From Planctomycetaceae bacterium (lineage in GTDB: Bacteria > Planctomycetota > Planctomycetia > Planctomycetales > Planctomycetaceae), in assembly GCA_027000105.1 (NCBI GenBank), contig JALTOP010000349.1:1-12055 (forward strand): a DNA stretch of 12,055 nt. The letters run 5' to 3'. The position numbers and the translations under genes were made by a program. The notes beneath the pieces are model-generated. The model ran no database searches. It saw nothing but the letters and a program-made list of their open reading frames with translations, and had not been told where the DNA came from. Below are positions 1-5,961 of the stretch, piece by piece (position 1 is the first letter of the stretch; each line of letters begins with the position of its first letter).

Positions 1-1
1 T

Positions 2-91
2 TTCGATACCGCTTTGAAATATATGCAATTCACCGAGGCGGTTCATCGAAGCAGCCAGGAACAGGCCCCCGTTTCGCTTCCCGTTGAATAA
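2..91 (+). CDS. C-terminal end of a probable Gfo/Idh/MocA-type oxidoreductase (5' part outside window)
   Basis: Twenty-nine codons are open from the window edge to a TAA stop at 89-91. The peptide reads FDTALKYMQFTEAVHRSSQE and ends SLPVE. A final helix of the kind 'AL-Y--F-EAV-RS', followed by a short hydrophobic/acidic tail, is typical of the last residues of NAD(P)-dependent sugar dehydrogenases of the Gfo/Idh/MocA family, which are very numerous in planctomycetes. The Rossmann domain and catalytic residues lie outside the window, so the family is inferred from the tail alone and the substrate cannot be named. A perfect hairpin begins 13 bases after the stop, consistent with a gene end here. 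Confidence 0.45.
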   Translation, partial: FDTALKYMQFTEAVHRSSQEQAPVSLPVE

Positions 92-104
92 ATTGCTAAA
101 AACA

Positions 105-125
105 CGGGAAAAACAGGAGTTCCCG
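105..125. terminator. post-stop hairpin, possible terminator
   Basis: Arms CGGGAA (105-110) and TTCCCG (120-125) form a perfect 6-bp stem with a 9-nt loop, 13 bases after the stop of the first gene. On the + strand no T run follows, so as a terminator for that gene it would be non-canonical. Read on the - strand the stem is followed by TGTTTTT, but no - strand gene reads into it. Confidence 0.35.
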
Positions 126-361
126 AGCGGTTTCGCCGGAAAAAAACGAGTGGTCGACGCCTCGATCGCTTCCATGACGCCAGCTCTCCTGCTCATTTTG
201 CAAGTTGTTCGCCGTGCGGAAAAAATGAAACACTCGTCTTGACTCATTTCAAAGAACCTGCGACATTTCCGTCGCGCGAGCTGAACCGTCATCCAAGTCG
301 GAGGCAGATCGGTCGCGGGCGGACGGGCTGTTTGCCTTTGTCCATCAGTAAACCAAGTGAG

Positions 362-386
362 CCGATTGGAATCGGTTTGATACATT
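362..386 (+). promoter_or_regulatory. candidate ompH promoter with overlapping operator-like palindrome
   Basis: CCGATT-GG-AATCGG (362-375) is a perfect 14-base inverted repeat. Directly downstream is TG-A-TACATT (378-386), an extended -10 element with four of six matches to TATAAT. No good -35 is present, which fits an extended -10 promoter. The palindrome would sit in the region between the -35 and -10 positions, a usual place for a repressor site. Predicted transcription would begin near 393, giving a leader of about 54 bases to the ompH start. Confidence 0.35.
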
Positions 387-431
387 GACCAGGATTCGTC
401 AGCGAATGAATCCAAAAAACGATGATTAGCA

Positions 432-437
432 AAGGAG
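432..437 (+). promoter_or_regulatory. Shine-Dalgarno sequence deciding the ompH start
   Basis: AAGGAG lies 3 bases before TTG (441) but 9 bases before GTG (447). The spacing favours GTG 447 as the initiation codon, which also gives a cleaner signal-peptide start (Met-Lys-Arg). Confidence 0.65.
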
Positions 438-446
438 TGCTTGAAC

Positions 447-1085
447 GTGAAACGATTCACTCTGTTCACTTTATGCCTGGGATTGATCCTGTCTGTTGTT
501 CAGACGCCCTCGATTGCCCAGGCTCAGACAACCTCTCAGTCAAAGAAAACAATCGGCCTGATCGATATGGCCCATTTGTTCAAGGAGTACAAGAAGTTCA
601 CGGATCTGCGTGAGCAACTTCGTAGCGAGATCAAGGCGACGGATGATGCAGCCAAGAAAATGGCCGAATCGATCAAGGCAACCCAGGCGAAACTGAAAGC
701 AGGCACTTTCGCCGAGGGATCAGCCGAGTATCAGCAACTGGAAACAAAGCTGATCAGCGACACGACAAAATTCGAAGCCTTTCGCAAAACGCAACAGCAG
801 AAGTTCCTGCGACGCGAATCGAAGATCTACAAAGATGTCTACCTGGAAGTTGTCGGTGCAGTCGGGCAATATGCCAAGTACTACAACTACGATGTCATTC
901 TTCGTTTCAGCAGAAATGCAGTTGATGAAACCAACAACGCGCAGGAGCTGATTCAGAATATGAATAAACAGGTTGTCTGGCACAACAGCGGGATCGACAT
1001 TACCGATCAGGTTCTCGATTACCTCAACAAGCAGTATGCCGCTTCAACCAAAACAGCCGGCAGACCGGGCAATCCACAGAAGTAG
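447..1085 (+). CDS. ompH: OmpH/Skp-family periplasmic chaperone
   Basis: The product is a 212-residue exported protein of the OmpH/Skp family, which holds unfolded outer-membrane proteins in the periplasm on their way to the BAM complex. A signal peptide is clear: MKR, a hydrophobic core over residues 4-19, and a likely cleavage after AQA (24-26). The mature protein starts with the family's IGLIDMAHLFKEY strand (about residues 36-48; compare 'IAVVDMQKVF' in relatives). A long charged, heptad-like helical stretch follows (about 50-125), then a C-terminal alpha/beta part (RKxxKIYKDVYLEVVGAVGQYAKYYNYDVIL). Length is slightly above the 160-190 usual for Skp. The GTG at 447 is preferred to TTG 441 because of Shine-Dalgarno spacing. 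It is followed by a 209-base gap ending in a terminator before lpxC, so it is probably its own transcription unit. Confidence 0.85.
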   Translation: MKRFTLFTLCLGLILSVVQTPSIAQAQTTSQSKKTIGLIDMAHLFKEYKKFTDLREQLRSEIKATDDAAKKMAESIKATQAKLKAGTFAEGSAEYQQLETKLISDTTKFEAFRKTQQQKFLRRESKIYKDVYLEVVGAVGQYAKYYNYDVILRFSRNAVDETNNAQELIQNMNKQVVWHNSGIDITDQVLDYLNKQYAASTKTAGRPGNPQK

Positions 1086-1232
1086 CACTCAAAGCTGCAA
1101 TTGATGCCGGGCAGTTTTATCCTGTTCTGCCTGATCATGTTCCGCAGATGCCGGATGGTAACAACGCGGCCTCAATTCGAAATTCGATGATTGTGAAATG
1201 AATTTCCTGCACAGTAGCTGATATCTCTCCTG

Positions 1233-1272
1233 GGTATGTCGATGCATCGTTTTGTGTCGACATGCCTTTTTT
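1233..1272 (+). terminator. intrinsic terminator between ompH and lpxC
   Basis: Arms GGTATGTCGA (1233-1242) and TCGACATGCC (1257-1266) form a 10-bp stem with one T-G wobble and a 14-nt loop, followed at once by TTTTTT (1267-1272). This is a textbook rho-independent terminator shape. It lies about 150 bases after the ompH stop and only 22 bases before the lpxC ATG at 1295. The 5' arm overlaps a second perfect palindrome, CGATGCATCG (1240-1249), so an alternative fold is possible. An upstream ATG (1262) in the lpxC frame lies within the 3' arm. Confidence 0.75.
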
Positions 1273-1281
1273 CGTAATAAC

Positions 1282-1287
1282 AGGTGA
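1282..1287 (+). promoter_or_regulatory. Shine-Dalgarno sequence deciding the lpxC start
   Basis: AGGTGA is placed 7 bases before ATG 1295. The in-frame ATG at 1262 has no purine-rich sequence upstream and lies in the terminator stem, so 1295 is preferred. Confidence 0.65.
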
Positions 1288-1294
1288 CCGGAAA

Positions 1295-2161
1295 ATGACG
1301 GCCCGTTTCCAGAAGACGATTGAAAATGTTGCCGAGTTGAAGGGCTTTGGGCTGTTTACCAATGCCGATGTGCGATTACGGTTTTACCCGGCTGGCGAAA
1401 ACCACGGCATCGTTTTTCAACGAACGGATCTTCCCGGTTCCCGTCGAATTCCGGCAACAATTGAGTACCTCTCCCCGGAAGAACGGCGAACCAAACTCGT
1501 TCGGGGTGAGGCAAGTGTTGAAATGACCGAACACCTGATGGCCGCGCTCGCCGGTTTGCAGATTGATAACTGTCTGGTTCAGATTGATGCCCCCGAACTC
1601 CCCGGCTGCGACGGATCGGCTTTACCCTATGTCGAAGCATTGCTCGATGCGAAAATTGTCACTCAAACGCTCAAGCGCGAAACATACATCATTCAACAGT
1701 CGCAAACACTTCAACAGGATCAGACAACAATCAGTCTGGCCCCTTCCGATTCCGGGTTGCGTCTCAGTTACGATTTGAACTACGGCAATCGTTCGCCAAT
1801 CGAACCGCAAGTTGCCGAGTTTGTAATAACTCCGGAAATATTCGCCACAAAAATCGCCCCAGCACGGACATTTATTCTCGAACAGGAAATCGGGTACCTT
1901 CGCAGCAAAGGTTACGGGCAGAAAGTGACGCTGGAAGATTTACTCGTCTACGGCCAGCAGGGACCGATCGGAAATTCCTTGCGTGCCCCGAATGAATGTG
2001 CTCGCCACAAACTGCTCGACTGCCTGGGCGATCTGCTTCTCTGCGGATGCGATGTCCAGGGAGAAATCCGCTGTTTCCGTAGTGGGCATCGACAAAATCA
2101 TCAATTGGCAAAAGAAATCAAACGGCTGAAGAATCAAAGCTCAATGGATCGTGCCGCCTGA
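1295..2161 (+). CDS. lpxC: UDP-3-O-acyl-N-acetylglucosamine deacetylase LpxC
   Basis: This cytoplasmic zinc enzyme removes the N-acetyl group from UDP-3-O-acyl-GlcNAc, the first committed step of lipid A synthesis. From ATG 1295 the protein has 288 residues (E. coli LpxC: 305). The first domain opens QKTIENVAELKGFGLFTNAD and carries the zinc-ligand/catalytic motif TEHLMAALAGLQIDN (E79, H80) and the PELPGCDGSALPYV segment. The second domain has ARTF (about 189-192), RHKLLDCLGDL with H238, K239 and D242, and SGHRQNH with H265. The spacing of H238, D242 and H265 equals E. coli numbering, which supports the start at 1295. All catalytic residues look intact. It is followed after 16 bases by a Gfo/Idh dehydrogenase, probably co-transcribed. 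It is preceded very closely by a terminator. Confidence 0.92.
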   Translation: MTARFQKTIENVAELKGFGLFTNADVRLRFYPAGENHGIVFQRTDLPGSRRIPATIEYLSPEERRTKLVRGEASVEMTEHLMAALAGLQIDNCLVQIDAPELPGCDGSALPYVEALLDAKIVTQTLKRETYIIQQSQTLQQDQTTISLAPSDSGLRLSYDLNYGNRSPIEPQVAEFVITPEIFATKIAPARTFILEQEIGYLRSKGYGQKVTLEDLLVYGQQGPIGNSLRAPNECARHKLLDCLGDLLLCGCDVQGEIRCFRSGHRQNHQLAKEIKRLKNQSSMDRAA

Positions 2162-2177
2162 AAAGAAAGTTGATCAC

Positions 2178-3245
2178 ATGGTTAAAAATAGAGTTACCGA
2201 CAAACCTGTCCGCCTGGCTGTTATCGGAGTTGGAGCGTTGGGCAGACATCATGCCCGAATACTGGCGGAGATGGAAGGAGTGGAGTTGATTGGCGTAGCC
2301 GATCCCAATCAACAGCAGGCAGAAAATGTCGCTCAGCAGCATCAGACTGTAGCGGTGACCGATTACCGGGAGCTTCTCGATCGTTGTGACGCTGTTTCGA
2401 TCGTCGCTCCGACGTCGGTGCATCATGAAATTGCAGCCGAATGTCTCTCTCGCGGGAAGGATACACTGATCGAAAAACCGTTGACGGCGAATCCCGAGCA
2501 GGCACAACAACTGGTTGAACTGGCAAAACAGTACGAAAGGATTATTCAGGTCGGGCACATTGAGCGATTCAACCCCGCTTTCGAATCGCTCTGTGAAACA
2601 ATGACTTCGGTTCCGCGATACATCCGGGCAGAACGACTCAGCCCATTCGCGTTTCGCTCGATGGATATCGGAGTCATTCACGATTTGATGATTCACGATA
2701 TCGAACTGGTTCTCGAATTGACCGGAGCGATGCCAATCTCTGTCGAAGCCCTGGGAGCCCAGTTGATGGGCGCTCATGAAGATATGGCGCAGGCTCGTCT
2801 TGTTTTTCCAGATGGATGTGTCGCGGACATCACCGCTTCCCGCGTGAATCCCCAACCGAAACGATGTCTCAGTGTTTGGACAAGCACGGAACTTGTTCAC
2901 GCCGATTTACATACTCGCGAACTGACTTGCTCCCGTCCCACGCAGGATCTTCTTCAAGGGCCTGCGATGGAACAACGGATTCGCTCCGGTGAAGATGTTG
3001 CCGTTTTACGTGAGCAGGTCTTTGGGCACTTTATCAGCATCGAAAAGAAAGAAGCCGACCAGCGGGATGCACTGACCGCGGAGCTTGACGACTTCATCAA
3101 CTGCGTCAAATATCGTACTTCCCCCCGTGTCGATGGCACAGCCGGTTTAAGAGCAGTTCAGGTGGCGGAACTTGTTCTTGAAGCAGAATCCGGAAATCAT
3201 ATCAACCCCAGAGGCGAAAAGATCAGCCAATCCCGAGCGGCGTGA
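2178..3245 (+). CDS. Gfo/Idh/MocA-family dehydrogenase linked to lpxC (possibly a UDP-GlcNAc 3-dehydrogenase, GnnA-like)
   Basis: A 355-residue NAD(P)-dependent oxidoreductase. The N-terminal Rossmann fold reads VRLAVIGVGALGRHHARIL (11-29), with the GxGxxG loop at 17-22 and the acidic ADPN (41-44) after beta-2. EKP (99-101) carries the conserved lysine. IQVGHIERFNPAF (about 123-135) and HDLMIHDIELVLEL (168-181) bring the substrate-site HD residues of the family (H173, D174). Members found beside lpx genes in other bacteria share the 'GH-ERFNPA' and 'D-MIHD' motifs; GnnA, one of these, oxidises the 3-OH of UDP-GlcNAc before amination by GnnB. That assignment is an inference from motifs and context, and no GnnB-type aminotransferase lies in this window. 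The ORF can extend to GTG 2151, overlapping lpxC. ATG 2178 is preferred because the extra nine residues precede the Rossmann strand and no Shine-Dalgarno serves 2151. Confidence 0.82.
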   Translation: MVKNRVTDKPVRLAVIGVGALGRHHARILAEMEGVELIGVADPNQQQAENVAQQHQTVAVTDYRELLDRCDAVSIVAPTSVHHEIAAECLSRGKDTLIEKPLTANPEQAQQLVELAKQYERIIQVGHIERFNPAFESLCETMTSVPRYIRAERLSPFAFRSMDIGVIHDLMIHDIELVLELTGAMPISVEALGAQLMGAHEDMAQARLVFPDGCVADITASRVNPQPKRCLSVWTSTELVHADLHTRELTCSRPTQDLLQGPAMEQRIRSGEDVAVLREQVFGHFISIEKKEADQRDALTAELDDFINCVKYRTSPRVDGTAGLRAVQVAELVLEAESGNHINPRGEKISQSRAA

Positions 3246-3302
3246 CCAGCTGTCAATAGCAAGCGAGAAGGTGTGAACGATATTTAACCGCCGATTTGAC
3301 GT

Positions 3303-3327
3303 AGAGCCCCAATCGATTTCGGGCTCT
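3303..3327 (+). terminator. possible terminator hairpin after the lpxC-oxidoreductase pair
   Basis: AGAGCCC (3303-3309) and GGGCTCT (3321-3327) make a perfect 7-bp stem with an 11-nt loop, 57 bases after the oxidoreductase stop. There is no T run behind it, so it could be a transcript-end stabiliser rather than an intrinsic terminator. Confidence 0.4.
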
Positions 3328-3354
3328 CGTACCTCAAGACGGAAAACAGGCGAT

Positions 3355-3386
3355 TATCAGATAACAGAAATATCAGACAACAGAGA
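3355..3386 (+). repeat. 16-bp imperfect tandem duplication upstream of the yjbQ-like gene
   Basis: TATCAGATAACAGAAA (3355-3370) is followed directly by TATCAGACAACAGAGA (3371-3386), 14 of 16 positions equal. It ends 26 bases before the next start codon, so it falls in the promoter/leader of that gene. Confidence 0.7.
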
Positions 3387-3412
3387 GATTCAAACGGTCA
3401 TCGTACAAAAGC

Positions 3413-3835
3413 ATGTGGTATCAAAAAAGAATAACACTACCGGCCTGTTCCCGGGGATTTCATCTGATCACACGTTCGATAACGGACTCATTACCTGAAT
3501 TGAAGACGATCAAAACAGGTCTGCTGCACATTTTCATCATGCACACTTCTGCATCGTTGACGATAAACGAGAATGCCGACCCCGATGTTCTGGAAGATAT
3601 GGAATCTTCGCTGAATCGTATTGCTCCGGAAGACTTCCCCTATGTCCATACGTGTGAAGGGCCGGACGATATGCCCGCTCATGTCAAATCGTCACTGATG
3701 GGAGCAAGTGTCACGGTGCCGATACAGTCCGGCCGACTCGTTCTCGGAACCTGGCAGGGGATTTATCTGTGTGAACACAGAAACCACGCTTCTTCAAGGC
3801 ATCTCACACTGACGATTCATGGCGAAACCCTGTAA
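3413..3835 (+). CDS. YjbQ/UPF0047-family protein
   Basis: A 140-residue cytoplasmic protein matching the YjbQ/UPF0047 family in length and in all its characteristic blocks: HIFIMHTSASLTINENADP (39-57, with H44 and N52), YVHTCEGPDDMPAHVKSSL (77-95), and LGTWQGIYLCEHRN (111-124). The family folds as a small beta-rich trimer with a conserved histidine-lined pocket. E. coli YjbQ shows weak thiamine-phosphate-synthase activity that may not be its true role, so no firm function should be assigned. No Shine-Dalgarno is visible before ATG 3413, but the family's N-terminus (W-Q-R-ITL) begins right at this codon. It is separated from the preceding gene by 167 bases with a hairpin and a tandem repeat, suggesting independent transcription. 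Confidence 0.88.
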   Translation: MWYQKRITLPACSRGFHLITRSITDSLPELKTIKTGLLHIFIMHTSASLTINENADPDVLEDMESSLNRIAPEDFPYVHTCEGPDDMPAHVKSSLMGASVTVPIQSGRLVLGTWQGIYLCEHRNHASSRHLTLTIHGETL

Positions 3836-3876
3836 CAAATTCGATTTCTGCCGGAAGCAGGGCTTTGAAGGACACT

Positions 3877-3908
3877 GAATCTGAAAGTCGCTGAACCTGA
3901 AAGTCGCT
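3877..3908 (+). repeat. 16-bp imperfect tandem duplication downstream of the yjbQ-like gene
   Basis: GAATCTGAAAGTCGCT (3877-3892) is followed directly by GAACCTGAAAGTCGCT (3893-3908), 15 of 16 equal. It fills much of the 82-base gap between the convergent ends of the yjbQ-like gene and the isochorismatase-like gene. Confidence 0.75.
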
Positions 3909-3917
3909 GATGCAGCC

Positions 3918-4493
3918 TTATTGTTTTCTGCCTGTGACGATTTTGCTGACCGCTTTGAAATGGGGATCCTCGGCTGTGGCACACCATTCAAACATCAGGG
4001 ATTCGATCGTTGTCAATGTTGTACCTGAATTTTCCAGTCGGCGAAGTGCCGTGCTGCAATCCAATTCGTGACGGCTGCGGACTGCATCGACCGGAATGAT
4101 GACTTCATACCCGAGGGATTGCAGGTCGAACGCTGTCTGCTGGACACAAACATGAGCCTCGATCCCGACGAGAACGGCCCGAAAGCGGCCATCTTCCCGT
4201 TCTCCCGCTGCGGAGAGTTGCAAGGATTCCACACAGCTAAAACGTTTTTTTTCGCAGGGGTGATCCAGATAATCACCCAGTAATGAAACGGTTTTGCCTA
4301 GCCCCTGCGGATACTGCTCCGTTCCTGTTATCGGAACATGGAACAGCCGTGCAGATTCCAGAAGCCTGGCGATCGAATCGATCAACCTTTCTGACTGATC
4401 GATCGCAGCGACCAATTTTTCCTGAACATCGATTACAATAACAAATGACTGTTCAGGAGGAATCAATTCTCGACTGCGGATGTATTGTGTCAT
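3918..4493 (-). CDS. isochorismatase-like cysteine hydrolase
   Basis: A 191-residue member of the isochorismatase/nicotinamidase fold. The catalytic triad is visible: D22 in VIVIDVQEKLVAAI, a lysine in EKKRFS (K82 or K83), and the nucleophile C116 in VGIEAHVCVQQTAFDL. TGTEQYPQGLGKT (57-68) and TTIESLMFEW (161-170) resemble the ISOC1/ISOC2/YcaC-type branch, whose natural substrates are unknown, rather than true isochorismatases or nicotinamidases. The frame stays open upstream to 4694, but the start at 4493 is preferred. It has GGAG (4499-4502) 5 bases before it, it begins just before the first beta strand, and the upstream part reads as low-complexity repeat and overlaps the divergent DUF167 gene. 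Confidence 0.82.
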   Translation of the reverse strand: MTQYIRSRELIPPEQSFVIVIDVQEKLVAAIDQSERLIDSIARLLESARLFHVPITGTEQYPQGLGKTVSLLGDYLDHPCEKKRFSCVESLQLSAAGEREDGRFRAVLVGIEAHVCVQQTAFDLQSLGYEVIIPVDAVRSRHELDCSTALRRLENSGTTLTTIESLMFEWCATAEDPHFKAVSKIVTGRKQ

Positions 4494-4510
4494 CTGTTCT
4501 CCAGTAATGC

Positions 4511-4567
4511 GTGATTCACTTTGTGGTGTGTGATTTGTTTTGTGGCGCGTGATTTGTCTTTCCGTCC
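4511..4567 (-). repeat. 19-bp degenerate tandem repeat in the leader of the isochorismatase-like gene
   Basis: On the + strand, copies begin GTGATT at 4511, 4530 and 4549, giving a strict 19-base period. Copies 1 and 2 share 14 of 19 positions; copies 2 and 3 share 11 of the first 12 and then diverge. The array ends 17 bases before the start codon of the - strand gene. It is next to a small palindrome, CCGTC-C-GACGG (4562-4572). A period close to two helical turns is compatible with repeated protein binding, but simple slippage would also explain it. Confidence 0.6.
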
Positions 4568-4632
4568 GACGGTCTTTCTGGTCTGCCCGATAGACTTTAG
4601 CAATAAGTAATTTTTCTTGAAAGCAACATTCC

Positions 4633-4947
4633 ATGAATGAAACTCCAGATGAACAGTGGAAAATCGAAACCGATGGAAAGGGCTGCTGTTTCATGGTCAG
4701 GGTGAGTGCGGGTGCAAAAAGGAATCAGGTGGGGGGGATTCATCAGGGGGCACTGAAAATCAGCGTGACGCAAATTGCGGAAAAAGGAAAGGCTAACAGG
4801 GAAGTTCTCAAACTGCTCTCGAAGGCGACTGGTTTGAAAAGAGGGGACCTGATATTGAAATCCGGCGAAACGTCCCGCCTGAAAAAAATCTACTGCGATG
4901 GAATCGCCATCGAGGAACTGCGTCAAAAATTGAATCGGCTAAAATAG
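4633..4947 (+). CDS. DUF167/YggU-family protein
   Basis: A 104-residue protein of the DUF167 (UPF0235, YggU) family. It shows the family's core blocks: VRVSAGAKRNQVGGIHQGALKI (about 22-43), the highly conserved EKGKANREVLKLLSKATGL (about 50-68), and LILKSGETSRLKKIYCDG (about 73-90). YggU-type proteins have a solved alpha/beta fold but no agreed biochemical role. It is divergent from the isochorismatase-like gene (139 bases apart) and converges on the methyltransferase gene with 47 bases between the stops. No strong Shine-Dalgarno precedes ATG 4633, though the protein length is normal. Confidence 0.87.
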   Translation: MNETPDEQWKIETDGKGCCFMVRVSAGAKRNQVGGIHQGALKISVTQIAEKGKANREVLKLLSKATGLKRGDLILKSGETSRLKKIYCDGIAIEELRQKLNRLK

Positions 4948-4994
4948 CAACGAATAAAAGAGCAACTGAAAGGGGGGCTTCTTGTTACCGGATA

Positions 4995-5747
4995 TTACCG
5001 CCCGACGAGAATTGATGACAGAATCCCCGCTGCCACTGAAACATTCAGGGATTTCACCTCTGAATGGGAGGGAATGATTGCCAGTTCATCGCAGTTTTTC
5101 ATCGTCAGTTGCCTCAAGCCTTTCTGCTCGTTGCCGAGTAGCAGTAGCCAGGGGCGTCTGCGATCGACTTCCCAAATCGATTTTTCCGCATGCTCGGAAG
5201 ATCCCAAAATCCACAAGCCTGCCCGTTTGGCAAACTTCAAACTACGGTGCATATTTGTCTCAATCGCAAACGGAACCGATTCCAGTCCCCCGGCGGCTAT
5301 ATCGTAGACGGTCGAGTTGATCGGAGCCGACTGGTTCTTCGTCACAACGATACCACGAACACCAAAAAATGCGGCCGTGCGAAAAATGGCACCAACATTA
5401 TGCGGATCCTGCAACGTATCCAACCCAATCCATAATTGCCCTTCCTGCTTGTCACTTTCCGGGGCTGAAGCGAATAATTTTTCCAGCGGGATCGGCGATT
5501 TCGGTTCAACCTTTGCAGACGCATGGCCGATCCGTTCCTGTTTTGCCTTCCCTCCGCGATGCGCTCTCTTGGCGTCCTGCTTTTCTTTTTGGTTGTGAAT
5601 TCTGACAGGAATCTTCAGTTGCCTGGCCTGATCGGCTATTCGTTCCCAAACCCCTTTCGGAGGGGAATAAAACTGTACTTCTTTGACTGCGGACGGACGA
5701 TGGCTTAAAGCCGCCTGCACTGCGTGAGGGTTTTTCAGCTCCAACAA
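4995..5747 (-). CDS. rlmB: SpoU/TrmH-family 23S rRNA 2'-O-ribose methyltransferase (RlmB-type)
   Basis: A 250-residue SPOUT (trefoil-knot) methyltransferase that transfers a methyl group from SAM to a ribose 2'-OH. The length matches RlmB (243 in E. coli). An N-terminal L30e-like substrate-binding domain (1-50) is followed by a Lys/Arg/His-rich linker (53-80) and the catalytic domain. Motif 1 is LDTLQDPHNVGAIFRTA (110-126, with N117 and R123), motif 2 is LLLGNEQKG (202-210, E207), and motif 3 is IPSHSEVKSLNVSVAAG (225-241, with N235). The glycine usually seen before V-SLNVSVA is replaced by Ser/Glu. The start is TTG 5747: an in-frame TAA lies three codons upstream, so no longer form is possible. 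No Shine-Dalgarno is visible. The exact rRNA target is inferred from the family only. Confidence 0.85.
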   Translation of the reverse strand: MLELKNPHAVQAALSHRPSAVKEVQFYSPPKGVWERIADQARQLKIPVRIHNQKEKQDAKRAHRGGKAKQERIGHASAKVEPKSPIPLEKLFASAPESDKQEGQLWIGLDTLQDPHNVGAIFRTAAFFGVRGIVVTKNQSAPINSTVYDIAAGGLESVPFAIETNMHRSLKFAKRAGLWILGSSEHAEKSIWEVDRRRPWLLLLGNEQKGLRQLTMKNCDELAIIPSHSEVKSLNVSVAAGILSSILVGR

Positions 5748-5874
5748 TGGATTTTACTTTCGTAGCAAGATGACAATTTCGACTTGAACAGAGATCGGTT
5801 CAGGGAGTTCATACCCTCTGATGACCACAGAAACAAGCCTGTCGGGTCTTTGCCCAATGGGGATAAATCGACCA

Positions 5875-5914
5875 GTGCCCATTCAGGGCACAAGCTATTT
5901 GCTTACCTGTAAGC
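5875..5914 (-). promoter_or_regulatory. two adjacent perfect hairpins in the predicted rlmB leader
   Basis: GTGCCC-ATTCA-GGGCAC (5875-5891) is a 6-bp stem with a 5-nt loop. Ten bases away, GCTTAC-CT-GTAAGC (5901-5914) is a perfect 14-base palindrome. Neither is followed by a T run in either direction, so they do not look like terminators. Both lie just downstream of the predicted - strand transcription start (about 5926). Confidence 0.45.
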
Positions 5915-5932
5915 TACTCTGTTGTCATTTGT

Positions 5933-5961
5933 ATTACATTCAAAACTACCACTCCGGTAAA
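5933..5961 (-). promoter_or_regulatory. candidate sigma70-type promoter for the rlmB-like gene
   Basis: On the - strand, TTTACC (5961-5956) and TGTAAT (5938-5933) are separated by exactly 17 bases. The -10 matches five of six consensus positions and the -35 four of six. Transcription would begin near 5926 and leave a leader of roughly 180 bases before TTG 5747. Confidence 0.45.

Larger units (their letters stand above)
92..446. other. 355-base intergenic region before ompH
   Basis: No convincing gene is visible on either strand. It holds the post-stop hairpin (105-125), a weak promoter-like pair (TTGACT 239-244, GACATT 262-267, 17-base spacer), and a better promoter/operator candidate at 362-386. 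The rest shows nothing recognisable, and no tRNA-like cloverleaf was seen. Confidence 0.5.

Noticed and set aside
422..613. 63-codon + strand ORF starting before ompH
   Set aside because: It overlaps the ompH signal peptide in another frame and has no family features.
1262..1294. Longer LpxC starting at ATG 1262
   Set aside because: That ATG lies in the 3' arm of a terminator hairpin with no Shine-Dalgarno. ATG 1295 has AGGTGA at 7 bases and gives residue numbering equal to E. coli LpxC at the catalytic sites.
2118..2900. 260-codon - strand ORF
   Set aside because: Antisense to the Gfo/Idh dehydrogenase, whose motifs are complete; no domain seen in the reverse frame.
4494..4694. N-terminal extension of the isochorismatase-like protein to 4694
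   Set aside because: The frame is open, but it overlaps the divergent DUF167 gene, encodes repeat-derived low-complexity sequence not found in this fold, and a good GGAG precedes the start at 4493.
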